Positions 8,760 to 17,459 of a DNA stretch of 64,000 bases are shown in pieces. The stretch is taken from assembly GCA_041664345.1 (NCBI GenBank), contig JBAYKX010000007.1:1-64000 (forward strand). The letters run 5' to 3'. The notes under the pieces are model-generated. The model was given only the letters and a program-made list of their open reading frames with translations. It ran no database searches and had not been told where the DNA came from. Origin of the DNA: GWE2-40-63 sp041664345 (GTDB lineage: Bacteria > Bacteroidota > Bacteroidia > Bacteroidales > SZUA-534). Position 1 is the first letter of the stretch; each line of letters opens with the position of its first letter. Position numbers and translations under genes: made by a program.

Positions 8760-9183
8760 TTGCTTGAAAGTTATAGCTGGTATCAAATATTGAAAATTAT
8801 TGACTCAAGTCAAATTGCAGAAATTCTTTCGGACGATATTATTGTAAAAATTTGGAATAAACACTTGCAAAAACGCTACCAATATGCAAAAGGATTTTTA
8901 CACTAATCTGATTTATCTTCTGCAAGACAAGGTATTACCTAAGTTGAGCGGTTTGACCCCGACCTAGCAATTGTTGTTTATCGCAAATTGAGTGAAGCGA
9001 AAATTTACAATTGTTCAGTCAGCCTGCCCCGATTGCTCGGGAATTGAGCAGATTTGCGATAGCAAATCTCTAAATTTGAGATTAGCTAGTATGGCAAAAT
9101 TGGACGTAGATTTTTACCTCACCGGTGGAACGGCACTTAGTAGAGCAAATAACAGTTTATATCAAAACAAAAACATCATTTAA
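8760..9183 (+). pseudogene. Remnants of a nucleotidyltransferase (AbiEii-type) module
   Basis: Two scraps are visible. A 48-residue frame at 8760-8906 (TTG start; YSWYQILKII, DDIIVKIWNKHLQKRY) looks like the small partner often found before AbiEii-type genes. Near 9091-9140 the text DVDFYLTGGTALSR is the GG-T-A-L nucleotide-binding motif that starts an AbiEii domain, but it ends within a few codons. The sequence between is out of frame and contains a CCCGAttgctCGGG hairpin. It is a decayed accessory gene pair. The 8562-8700 stretch before it shows nothing recognisable. Confidence 0.55.
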
Positions 9184-9197
9184 GTAAAAATCCTTTA

Positions 9198-10562
9198 ATG
9201 CTAATTGAAGACCAAAATACCGAGTTTAAAGAGTCCTGGAGAGATGAACATTTAAAAACCATAGCTGCTTTTGCTAATACTGACGGTGGTTGTATGTATA
9301 TTGGCTTTAACGATAAAGGTGAAGTAGTTGGAATTAAAAATGCAATAATTTTATTAGAAGAATTGCCAAATAAAATTGCGAATTACCTTGCAATTAATGT
9401 CAGCATCAATTCCCAGATAACACACAATAAGCAAGTTTTAGAGATTCGGGTTTTAAAAAGCCAACAACCGGTTTCGTATCATGGTAAATTTTATATCAGG
9501 ATTGGAAGTACTACCCAGGAATTAAAAGGCCATGCATTACAACAGCTTATTTTGCAGACTCATAATTTAACTTGGGATGAAGTTATTTGTACCACTGCCA
9601 ATCTGAATGATTTAGATTCGGATGCGCTAAAGCGGTTTGTTCGCAAGGCTATTTTGAAAAACCGCTTACCCATTGATGCTGAAAGTAATAACATTCAAAG
9701 TGTTTTAAAAAATCTCGATTTATTAAATAATAATAATGAATTGACTAGGGCTGCAGTTTTGTTGTTTGCTAAACGACCCACAAAGTTTGTACATAATGCT
9801 GTTTTTAAAATTGGTAAATTTGGTAATTCATCGGCCGATTTAATTAGTCATGATATAATTGAGGGACCAATTATTGATATGCCCGAAAAAATAATGGATA
9901 TTTTAAAAACAAAATACCTGCATTCGGTGGTTTCATATACGGGCATCGAAAGAATAGAAACACTTGAATACCCCGAAAATGCGTTGCGCGAAGCCATACT
10001 AAATGCCATTGTGCACCGAAATTATGCCACAGGGACCGAAATAACCCTTAGCATTTTTGAAAATAAAGTGGTATTTTGGAACGATGGTTTGCTAATGGAA
10101 CCATTAAATATTGAGATGTTAAAAAAAGAACACCCATCACGAAAACGAAATGTATTGATAGCAACTGTTTTTTATCGCTCAGGCGCCATTGAAGCCTGGG
10201 GAAGGGGCACAAAAATGATGGTTGATGACGCTTTGAATGGACATTTTCCGGAACCCATATTCCGTGAATATGCCGGAGGATTTGAAGTAACATTTGAACA
10301 GAAAAAGGAAAAAGACCTAGAAAAAGACCTAAAAAAAGACCTAGAAAAAGACCTAGAAAAAGATGTAATACTCTCCGAGAATCAAAAAATGTTACTAAAT
10401 GAAATCAGGAAAAATGGGAGAATCACTCAAAAAGAATTGAGCCTAATAATTGGGATAAATGAGAAAAATATTCGCAACAATATGAATATACTAAAAAACA
10501 GGGGAATTGTTAACCGTGTGGGACCAGATAAAGGCGGATATTGGGAGGTGCAAAATGGCTAA
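9198..10562 (+). CDS. AlbA_2 / HATPase_4 / winged-helix putative transcriptional regulator (2 of 2)
   Basis: 454 residues from ATG 9198. The order of domains is the same as in the protein at 6383: AlbA_2 at 1-110 (TEFKESW, DGGCMYIGF, YIRIGSTTQELKGH), HATPase_4 at about 225-365 (ALREAILNAIVHRNY, EAWGRGTKMM), a charged repeat linker (KDLEKDLEKD) and a C-terminal winged helix (NGRITQKELSLIIG, then GGYWEVQ). The last 8 bases overlap the start of the truncated wzt copy at 10555, suggesting translational coupling with exporter genes. The two proteins are clearly diverged paralogues, not a recent copy. A role as regulator or accessory selfish gene is inferred. Confidence 0.83.
   Translation: MLIEDQNTEFKESWRDEHLKTIAAFANTDGGCMYIGFNDKGEVVGIKNAIILLEELPNKIANYLAINVSINSQITHNKQVLEIRVLKSQQPVSYHGKFYIRIGSTTQELKGHALQQLILQTHNLTWDEVICTTANLNDLDSDALKRFVRKAILKNRLPIDAESNNIQSVLKNLDLLNNNNELTRAAVLLFAKRPTKFVHNAVFKIGKFGNSSADLISHDIIEGPIIDMPEKIMDILKTKYLHSVVSYTGIERIETLEYPENALREAILNAIVHRNYATGTEITLSIFENKVVFWNDGLLMEPLNIEMLKKEHPSRKRNVLIATVFYRSGAIEAWGRGTKMMVDDALNGHFPEPIFREYAGGFEVTFEQKKEKDLEKDLKKDLEKDLEKDVILSENQKMLLNEIRKNGRITQKELSLIIGINEKNIRNNMNILKNRGIVNRVGPDKGGYWEVQNG
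10308..10367 (+). repeat. Five 12-bp tandem repeats (GAAAAAGACCTA)
   Basis: Units at 10308, 10320, 10332, 10344 and 10356; the third and fifth have one to two changes. They encode EKDL-type 4-residue repeats in the linker before the winged helix, the same place as the unrelated NERV repeats of the paralogue. Confidence 0.92.
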
Positions 10563-10785
10563 ACCAATACTTGAAATAAAAAACATAAGCAAAAAATACA
10601 AACTCCGCGGACAGGAATCGCCCTATCTGACTTTTCGCGATGCTTTAACCTCGGGGTTTAAAAATAATAAACCCAAAGACGAATTTTGGGCATTAAACGA
10701 TGTTTCGTTCGATGTTTATCCGGGCGAGAGCATTGGCATTATTGGCCGTAATGGAGCCGGAAAATCAACCTTGCTTAAAAAATGA
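10555..10785 (+). pseudogene. Truncated 5' copy of wzt (ABC ATPase cut right after Walker A)
   Basis: 76 residues from ATG 10555 match the start of the intact Wzt at 11502, with a single extra codon. The copy ends GRNGAGKSTLLKK and then TGA, so it has Walker A but no Q-loop, signature or Walker B. It cannot be a working ATPase. Differences from 11502-11727 are mostly silent third-position changes, so the fragment comes from a diverged, once functional allele. Its TGA overlaps the FkbM gene start (ATGA). Confidence 0.88.
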
Positions 10786-11501
10786 AACTTATTCAAGAAA
10801 CAAAACAAATTATCAGAAGGTTGATTTTGGGTCATAACATTTCAACTTACTATTTCTCACAAAGTGGTGAGGACGCTATAATACAAAATATTTTTAGTTC
10901 TAAACTCTCTAATAAAGAACCTGGCTTTTTTATTGATATTGGCGCATTTCATCCTCAGCATCATTCAAACACTAACTTATTATATATTAATGGTTGGTCT
11001 GGGATTAATATTGATCCTAGACCGGGAAGTATGAGGCTTTTTAATAAATACCGAAAACGAGATATTAATCTTGAAATAGGGGTTTCTGATAAAAAGGAAA
11101 AGCTCATATACTATTTTATTGATGATAATTCCCCCATGAACAGTTTTTCAAGATCAAATCTTGAAAAACTAGGAATGCTAAAAAGGGTAAAACAAGAAAT
11201 TCTTATTGATGTATATCCATTAAATGAGATATTAAATAAATATTTGCCTAACAATCAACAGATAGATTTGATTAATATTGATGCAGAGGGTTATGAATTC
11301 AAAATACTGAAATCACTCGATTGGAATAAATATTGTCCAAAAGTAATAATTGTTGAAATGGAAGCCTCATCGTTATTGGATGTAATTAATAATGATGTGT
11401 CAAAATTTTTCTTCGCCCTAAATTATGAAATAGCAGCAAAAACGGTTTTACTTAAAAACCTTGGAAGTGTTATATTTGTACACAATTCATTCAATTATTA
11501 A
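10782..11501 (+). CDS. FkbM family methyltransferase
   Basis: 239 residues. FFIDIGAFHPQHHSNTN is the FkbM motif I region, GINIDPRPGS the acidic strand and LINIDAEGYEFKILKSLDW the family's D-x-EG-x-E signature. FkbM enzymes are SAM-dependent O-methyltransferases often found in glycan loci, where methylation can modify or cap a sugar. The ATG overlaps the stop of the truncated wzt copy, and the stop is directly followed by the ATG of intact wzt, so this gene sits exactly between two wzt starts. It is best explained as cargo brought in by recombination. The substrate is not known. Confidence 0.87.
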   Translation: MKLIQETKQIIRRLILGHNISTYYFSQSGEDAIIQNIFSSKLSNKEPGFFIDIGAFHPQHHSNTNLLYINGWSGINIDPRPGSMRLFNKYRKRDINLEIGVSDKKEKLIYYFIDDNSPMNSFSRSNLEKLGMLKRVKQEILIDVYPLNEILNKYLPNNQQIDLINIDAEGYEFKILKSLDWNKYCPKVIIVEMEASSLLDVINNDVSKFFFALNYEIAAKTVLLKNLGSVIFVHNSFNY

Positions 11502-12716
11502 ATGAAACCGATTCTCGAAATAAAAAACATAAGCAAAAAATACAAACTACGGGGTCAGGAATCGCCATACCTAACCTTTCGCGATGCTTTAACCTCGGGG
11601 TTTAAAAAGAATAAAACCAAAGACGAATTTTGGGCATTGCAAGACGTTTCGTTCGATGTTTACCCCGGCGAAAGCATCGGCATTATTGGCCGTAACGGTG
11701 CCGGAAAATCAACCTTGCTTAAAATCCTTTCACGGATTACACCAACAACCACCGGTGAAATTATTAGCCGGGGCCGCATTGCCAGTTTGCTGGAAGTAGG
11801 TACCGGTTTTCATGCGGAACTTTCGGGTCGGGAAAATATTTTCTTAAACGGCTCTATTTTAGGCTTAACCAAAAAAGAAATAACCAAACAATTCGATGCC
11901 ATTGTTGATTTCTCGGGAGTTGAAAAGTTTTTAGATACACCACTGAAGCATTACTCCAGCGGAATGCAGTTACGTTTAGCTTTTGCCGTAGCCGCCCATT
12001 TGGAACCCGAAATACTGATCATTGATGAAGTGCTGGCAGTGGGAGATGCCGCTTTTCAGCAAAAATGTATAGGAAAAATGGATGAGGTAAGCAAAAGTGG
12101 ACGAACCATTCTATTTGTTAGCCATAATTTATCACAAGTTCAAACCTTATGCAACAAAGGAATTCTTTTAGAAGAAGGTAAACAATTAATGCAAGGTCAA
12201 ATTGATGAAGTAATTAATCGTTATTCTTTAAATAGTAGGATATCGGGGGAGAACAGGAATATTGATTTGTCAAGATTACCCAGATCAGGCCCAAAAAGTG
12301 AAAGTTTTAATTTTACTATGTTCTCAATTGCCGAAAACAAATTATATGAGAATGAGATGATAACCATGCGATTTGAATATGAAGCAAAAAAAACCATAAC
12401 TAATTTGCATATAGGATTTTCAATTTCAAGTCTTCAAAATATCACATTAATTGAAAATAGATCAACAGCTACTCTTAAAAACTTAGAAGTTAATGAACCA
12501 GGAGTGTTTAGCATTAATTGCACATGGAAACTTAATTTAAAAGCAGGTGTATATCACATAAACATTGGTGCACGATCAATGGATGGATTATTAGAATATA
12601 TACCATCGGCAACTATTCTTGAGGTATTACCAAGTAAAAACAGAAAGGAATTGAATGAGTGGGATAAACCAAACAATGGACTTTTTTTAATAGATAGTAT
12701 ATGGAAGACGGAATAG
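11502..12716 (+). CDS. wzt: ABC transporter ATP-binding protein for polysaccharide export (Wzt type)
   Basis: 404 residues. The ATPase domain (1-245) contains IGRNGAGKSTLLK (Walker A), SGMQLRLAFAVA (ABC signature), ILIIDEVLAVGD (Walker B) and the switch His in LFVSHNL. Residues 20-45 carry the insertion typical of Wzt/TagH ATPases. Residues about 260-404 form a beta-rich domain like Wzt_C, which in O-antigen exporters recognises the chain end. It pairs with the Wzm permease at 7735 on the cytoplasmic face. The gene overlaps the next one by 16 bases. With Wzm frameshifted, export may be impaired unless another permease serves. Confidence 0.9.
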   Translation: MKPILEIKNISKKYKLRGQESPYLTFRDALTSGFKKNKTKDEFWALQDVSFDVYPGESIGIIGRNGAGKSTLLKILSRITPTTTGEIISRGRIASLLEVGTGFHAELSGRENIFLNGSILGLTKKEITKQFDAIVDFSGVEKFLDTPLKHYSSGMQLRLAFAVAAHLEPEILIIDEVLAVGDAAFQQKCIGKMDEVSKSGRTILFVSHNLSQVQTLCNKGILLEEGKQLMQGQIDEVINRYSLNSRISGENRNIDLSRLPRSGPKSESFNFTMFSIAENKLYENEMITMRFEYEAKKTITNLHIGFSISSLQNITLIENRSTATLKNLEVNEPGVFSINCTWKLNLKAGVYHINIGARSMDGLLEYIPSATILEVLPSKNRKELNEWDKPNNGLFLIDSIWKTE

Positions 12717-13615
12717 GAAGGGGTTCGAGATATGCCTCAGAAAACGAGATTTTTTCTGAAATATTTATGCAAATAAATCAGGAATTACTATTACTTAATG
12801 GGGAGTTTAATTTAATCGATCATACCGAATTAAATAACAAAAGATTTGAATGGACCGGTAGAATTACCGAAAAACCATCATTCTATGCTTCCCGATTCTG
12901 GGAATATCCATTCGCCATAATTGAAGCGGAATTGCAGCAAGGTATGAGTTGTGCTGATATAGGATGTGGAACCACTCCTTTTACTGCCTATTTAGCGAAA
13001 ACAGTTGGGCCAAAAAATGTTTATGCTTTTGATAATGACCATTTGGATAATAAACAAACCAGTCATTTTGCATTTGGCGTACGAGATGAATTTATTAATA
13101 AAGTCGGGTTTAACTTCGTTCATAGCAATATTGATGAGATTAAGTTCGAGGATAATTCGTTTGATAGGGTATTTTGCTTAAGTGTACTTGAACATATTGA
13201 AAAACCAGAGATTTGGAAAAAAGGCCTTACCGAAATGGCACGGATATTAAAACCCGGTGGACGATTGATTATTACCTTTGATACAAATATTGCTAATCCT
13301 CAAATTTTGCCGGTTGATATGTTGATATATACAGGCCTTAATCCTCTGATATCATTTAATATTAACCTACCCACTGAACGTTTTGTCAGGATGGAGAATG
13401 GTTATATTGATGTTTTTGGTATAGTTCTTCGTAAATCGGATAGTATGATAGAACTTAATTCAAAAGTGAAAAGTGAAATTAATGAATGTACGATTCAAAA
13501 AAATAATATTCCTGTTATTTATAAAGAAAGTGAAATGCAAATTCTTAAGGATTTACGAAGGAAATTAGGTGCTTGGCGCATATTTTTAAAACTTTTATTA
13601 CAAAAATATAAATGA
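12701..13615 (+). CDS. Class I SAM-dependent methyltransferase
   Basis: 304 residues. SCADIGCGTTPFTAYLAK is motif I, VYAFDNDH the ribose-binding acidic strand, FDRVFCLSVLEHIEKPE motif IV and MARILKPGGRLIITFD motif VI, a pattern of Methyltransf_11-type enzymes. It overlaps the end of wzt by 16 bases and the next gene by 4 bases, so it is translated as part of the operon. Methyltransferases next to Wzt sometimes cap the non-reducing end of the exported glycan; whether this one does is an inference. A later Met at codon 23 could also be the start. Confidence 0.82.
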   Translation: MEDGIGRGSRYASENEIFSEIFMQINQELLLLNGEFNLIDHTELNNKRFEWTGRITEKPSFYASRFWEYPFAIIEAELQQGMSCADIGCGTTPFTAYLAKTVGPKNVYAFDNDHLDNKQTSHFAFGVRDEFINKVGFNFVHSNIDEIKFEDNSFDRVFCLSVLEHIEKPEIWKKGLTEMARILKPGGRLIITFDTNIANPQILPVDMLIYTGLNPLISFNINLPTERFVRMENGYIDVFGIVLRKSDSMIELNSKVKSEINECTIQKNNIPVIYKESEMQILKDLRRKLGAWRIFLKLLLQKYK

Positions 13616-14547
13616 AACAATTGAAAAAAGCCATCGAATGGCGCATAAATTATTATCACCAACAAAGTCTAAAATTGTTTTGGGATTTAAAACGATTGTT
13701 TGACTTCTCAAAAAAAGAAAAAGTTAATGCCATTTCAGTTATTGTAGTTGGCCGTAACGATAATTATGGGGGTGACTTTTCAGAACGGCTGCGCACAACT
13801 TTGGATTGGAACCTTTCAATTCTCCCCAACCCCGAATTGATTTATGTGGAATGGAACCAAGTACCTGACAGGCCAAGCGATTGCGATTGGATTTCAACAA
13901 GATACCCAAATTCCAAGTGCTATATTGTTCCCAAAGAAATTCACGATACCATTACCCAAAACCCAAAAATGCCGGTAATGGAATATTTTGGAAAGAATGT
14001 GGGAATTCGGAGAGCCACAAACAATTGGGTTCTATTGCTAAATGCAGATATTTATATTGATCCAAAAGACTTTGTTAATCTTAATTTGTCAAAAAGACAT
14101 ATTTATGGCACCTATTTTGGAAATGTAGAATGGGATGGAAAAGAAATTACCCGGGAAAAATATAAAAAAACAATAAAATCAATATCCCATCCTACCAAGA
14201 CACTCACCTCTTTGGTGGGGAATTTTATATTAACTCATAAAAATAATTGGCTGCTAGCTACCGGATACGATGAATATTTAACGAACTCAAGGCTTGGAGT
14301 AGATAATGATGGGCTATATCAATTAGAGTCGTTCGGGCTAAAGCCAATGATTTTAGGAACACATTATCATTTAGATCACCCTGAATCGGCAAACAAAGGC
14401 AACAATCCAACACATGGCGATTCTAACATTTTAGAAAACAGAACGTTTCCGTACAAAAACCATAGCAATTGGGGGCTAATTGACTATCCCTTAGAAAAGA
14501 TTGCCCAAAGCATCTGGAAAATTGTTGCTGTTTCAAATAAAAAGTAA
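13612..14547 (+). CDS. Glycosyltransferase, GT-A (family 2-like)
   Basis: 311 residues, ATGA overlap with the previous gene. The core has AISVIVVGRNDNYGG, a GT2-like first strand, ELIYVEWN, KNVGIRRATNNWVLLLNADIYID (donor-site region with NAD in place of DxD) and, near the end, HLDHPES. It lacks the usual GT2 length of C-terminal membrane helices. It probably adds a sugar in surface glycan synthesis. Family assignment below GT-A level is uncertain. Confidence 0.7.
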   Translation: MKQLKKAIEWRINYYHQQSLKLFWDLKRLFDFSKKEKVNAISVIVVGRNDNYGGDFSERLRTTLDWNLSILPNPELIYVEWNQVPDRPSDCDWISTRYPNSKCYIVPKEIHDTITQNPKMPVMEYFGKNVGIRRATNNWVLLLNADIYIDPKDFVNLNLSKRHIYGTYFGNVEWDGKEITREKYKKTIKSISHPTKTLTSLVGNFILTHKNNWLLATGYDEYLTNSRLGVDNDGLYQLESFGLKPMILGTHYHLDHPESANKGNNPTHGDSNILENRTFPYKNHSNWGLIDYPLEKIAQSIWKIVAVSNKK

Positions 14548-14587
14548 TTAATAATTTAGGTTTATTATCAATAACTAACTTCTTTCA

Positions 14588-15763
14588 GTGATCCAATTAA
14601 TTAAAAAATTCATTCCTAAATCGGCAAAGGATAAATGCTGGCAGGCAATTGATGTCACAAAAATATTTATTGATCAGTATATAATTCCAGAAGTTGATTT
14701 AACCGATTTTTCGAGGAAGTATTCCCACCTCAAAATAGCCTTTGTTAAACAGGAAAATAGTACCGATTTATATACCGATTCGACTAAACGTGGAGCGGAA
14801 TTAATTTTTTCTTCATTTCACCGTTCTGGTCCGGTTGCCCTATTTACGATGTTTCAAACGAAGTTTTTTATTGTAAAAGTTGATACCGCCGAAGAATGTA
14901 ACTATTGGAAACACAGACCCGAGGATTGTGGTGGGCCAACAATTGAAACCTTTGACCGTTTTAAAAATGAAATAATCGAGAATAAAGCCGGCGAATTAAT
15001 TAATCAGAAACCTCAAAAGGATTATGCAATACCCTGTGATGAAATAGATTGGGATGATTTTGACCTTGTAATTACATGTGATGTTGCTATTCCTGAAAGA
15101 ATTGTTTTAAAGTTTCCAAAAGTTAAATGGGCTTATATGTTTTTCGAACCAGCGGTACGTCCATATAGCTGGTCTCATAATCTTCCTTTACACGGATATC
15201 GCTTTTTTTTAAACCAAAAATATAGAACAATAAAACTAAACCCAATAACAAAAAAACATGAAATTGATTTTCCATACCATTTACATTATTATGGGGTATT
15301 TCATGATCTACTGAAAATAAATAAAAATCAAGACAAGAAATGCGGAGTATTTCTCGAAAATAGGACATCTAACTCGCTAAAACCGGCAGATTATGAATTG
15401 TTGGAATCAATTGGCCCAATAAGATATCCAAAAGAAGAATTATTAGAAAATGTTATAAAAAAGCAACTCGAAAGCAAGTATTTTTTAAGCTTAAATCTTG
15501 ATACAAATCGGGCAAAGATTTGGGGTAATGGAATAATTGAAGCAGTTGCTTGCGGTTGTCTGGCTTTTGGAAATCCTGGTGGGTATGCAAACAAAGATCT
15601 TTTTACTCTGTTTACTAGTATTAATAATATTGATGAATTCATTAAAAAAGTAAATCTTCTGGAAAAAAACCCTAAGAAATTGCAATTAGAATTAAGCAAA
15701 CAAAGAAAATTACTAAATTACTTATGTTTTTACAGACCAATGATGGAAATAATAAAAAGATAA
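14588..15763 (+). CDS. Putative glycosyltransferase (GT-B C-terminal signature)
   Basis: 391 residues from GTG 14588. The N-terminal half (HLKIAFVKQENS, RSGPVALFTMF) is not clearly a known family. The C-terminal half looks like a GT-B donor domain: KIWGNGIIEAVACGCLAFGN resembles the E-A-x-A-x-G-x-P/A motif of group 1 transferases, followed by DLFTLFTSINNIDEFI as in the usual end of such domains. It lies in the middle of the glycan operon, 40 bases after the previous gene. Donor and acceptor are unknown. Confidence 0.6.
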   Translation: MIQLIKKFIPKSAKDKCWQAIDVTKIFIDQYIIPEVDLTDFSRKYSHLKIAFVKQENSTDLYTDSTKRGAELIFSSFHRSGPVALFTMFQTKFFIVKVDTAEECNYWKHRPEDCGGPTIETFDRFKNEIIENKAGELINQKPQKDYAIPCDEIDWDDFDLVITCDVAIPERIVLKFPKVKWAYMFFEPAVRPYSWSHNLPLHGYRFFLNQKYRTIKLNPITKKHEIDFPYHLHYYGVFHDLLKINKNQDKKCGVFLENRTSNSLKPADYELLESIGPIRYPKEELLENVIKKQLESKYFLSLNLDTNRAKIWGNGIIEAVACGCLAFGNPGGYANKDLFTLFTSINNIDEFIKKVNLLEKNPKKLQLELSKQRKLLNYLCFYRPMMEIIKR

Positions 15764-15766
15764 ATT

Positions 15767-16531
15767 ATGGAACCTGGATTTATTCAAAGACAAAAAATAA
15801 AACTGGCAAAGAAAATTATTGATCGACTTATGCCTCCCCCGGTAAGGGCTGAACATTGGGAATACTCCTGCATTTTTTCTGCAAAAGATGATAATTCTGT
15901 AGTTTCAAAAAATCTATTAGACATCGTTTTTGAAACAATTCTATTAGCGCCTAAAATTGATCTTTCAGATTTAACTTCAAGGTTTAACTTTGAACCAATA
16001 AACCCCGACCCAACTATATGGCCCGGCGAACATTATAAATTATTGGCAGCATTTGTAAAAGCTAAAAAACCAAAAATAATTATTGAAATTGGAACTAGTA
16101 TTGGAACAAGTTCCCTTTCCATGCTAAAATATCTGGCTGAAGGTAGCGTAATATATACATTTGATATTATACCCTGGGATAAGCTTGAAAAAACATTGTT
16201 TAACAAAACTGATTTTGAAACAGGTGCTTTAGTGCAATTTACCGACGATTTAAGCTTAAAAGAAAACTACATTAAACATATAAAACTTTTTGAAATGGCC
16301 GACCTGATTTTTGTTGATGCAAAAAAAGATGGGATAATGGAACAAGTATTTATTGATTTATTTAATGAAACCCGTTTTGATAAAAATCCTATTGTTTTCT
16401 TTGATGACATTAAAAACTGGCAGATGCTTAAAATTTGGCGTGATATAACTCATCCAAAACTAGATTTAACTTCATTTGGTCATTTTACTGGGACTGGTAT
16501 TGTTGAGTGGAATAACATAAAGAATCAATAA
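15767..16531 (+). CDS. Class I SAM-dependent methyltransferase (Methyltransf_24-like)
   Basis: 254 residues, start 3 bases after the preceding stop. IIIEIGTSIGTSSLSML is motif I, IYTFDIIPWD the acidic strand, DLIFVDAKKDG motif IV and IVFFDDIKNW the following strand. This is the Methyltransf_24 type, which also includes sugar and small-molecule O-methyltransferases. It is probably a glycan-modifying enzyme by context. Confidence 0.75.
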   Translation: MEPGFIQRQKIKLAKKIIDRLMPPPVRAEHWEYSCIFSAKDDNSVVSKNLLDIVFETILLAPKIDLSDLTSRFNFEPINPDPTIWPGEHYKLLAAFVKAKKPKIIIEIGTSIGTSSLSMLKYLAEGSVIYTFDIIPWDKLEKTLFNKTDFETGALVQFTDDLSLKENYIKHIKLFEMADLIFVDAKKDGIMEQVFIDLFNETRFDKNPIVFFDDIKNWQMLKIWRDITHPKLDLTSFGHFTGTGIVEWNNIKNQ

Positions 16532-16614
16532 CCAGAATTAGTCATTAGTAATAAATAGCAAACATAAACGCTGATGATTATTTAGGCGTACTTACTTCGA
16601 TTGGCCCTTCAGGG

Positions 16615-16637
16615 TTTTTTGTAAACTTTACAAAAAA
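16615..16637. promoter_or_regulatory. Perfect 11-bp palindrome before the epimerase gene
   Basis: TTTTTTGTAAA and TTTACAAAAAA are separated by one base. The site lies 10 bases before the ATG at 16647 and may be an operator or, less likely, a weak terminator of the preceding gene. Confidence 0.4.
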
Positions 16638-16646
16638 AATAAATAT

Positions 16647-17441
16647 ATGAAAAGGAACTTGGTTTTAGGAGGCTCAGGTACCATTGGTTCAGCCCTTTGC
16701 AAAGAACTAAAAGCTCATGGTGAAGAAGTAATAAACCTTGATATTAAAATTGGATACGATTTAAGATCATTAAACCTTTTTAATTTTAAAGAGGTTGATT
16801 ATGTTTGGTTTTTAGCTTGGGAAGTGGGTGGTGCAAAATTCCTTTACAATGCAGATAACCAATTACAAATAATACAAAATAATACACAAATTTGTCAAAA
16901 CGTTTTTTCCTTCCTAAAATCCACCCAGATTCCTTTTTTGTTTGCCTCGTCGCAACTAGCCAGTTATGATAATGCTTATGGGGTAACCAAAAAACTGGGC
17001 GAGCAATGGTCACATATTATAAACGGCAGTATTGTAAGGTTTTGGAATGTATATGGCTGGGAAACACCCGGCGAAAAAGCACATATTATCCCCGATTTAG
17101 TTGTAAAGGCTTTGCAAAAACAACCCATTAAATTAATGACCAATGGTGAAGAAGAACGACAGTTTATTTTTATGCATGACACGGTAAAAAACCTGATAAA
17201 AATGCGGGAAATGGGTTTAAAAGAAGCAGATATGACCAACAATCAATGGATTAAAATAAAAGATCTTGCTCAAATAATTACCACAAAACTTGGCACTCCA
17301 CTTGAATTGGGTTCCGAAAAAGGATATTGTGTTAAAATTGAAGCTAATGACACCTCAAAATTATTCGCATTTGATACTACCCTTGAAGTTGGAGTAGATA
17401 ATATAATTAAATTGGCTAAAGATTATTTAAAAAAAAGCTAA
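16647..17441 (+). CDS. NAD-dependent epimerase/dehydratase (extended SDR-like)
   Basis: 264 residues. NLVLGGSGTIGSALCKEL is the GxxGxxG dinucleotide site, and YGVTKKLGEQW supplies the YxxxK catalytic pair with an upstream SSQLAS serine. VRFWNVYGWETP and IPDLVVKALQKQPIKL are usual for nucleotide-sugar epimerases/dehydratases. It is shorter than the typical 310-340 residues. It probably makes a nucleotide-sugar donor for the locus; the exact sugar cannot be told. Confidence 0.78.
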   Translation: MKRNLVLGGSGTIGSALCKELKAHGEEVINLDIKIGYDLRSLNLFNFKEVDYVWFLAWEVGGAKFLYNADNQLQIIQNNTQICQNVFSFLKSTQIPFLFASSQLASYDNAYGVTKKLGEQWSHIINGSIVRFWNVYGWETPGEKAHIIPDLVVKALQKQPIKLMTNGEEERQFIFMHDTVKNLIKMREMGLKEADMTNNQWIKIKDLAQIITTKLGTPLELGSEKGYCVKIEANDTSKLFAFDTTLEVGVDNIIKLAKDYLKKS

Positions 17442-17459
17442 ATATCAATATAGTAAATA

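Noticed and set aside
9198..10562. Possible ATP-dependent DNA helicase RecG
   Set aside because: Only the HATPase_4 stretch resembles the family often labelled RecG C-terminal; helicase motifs are absent.
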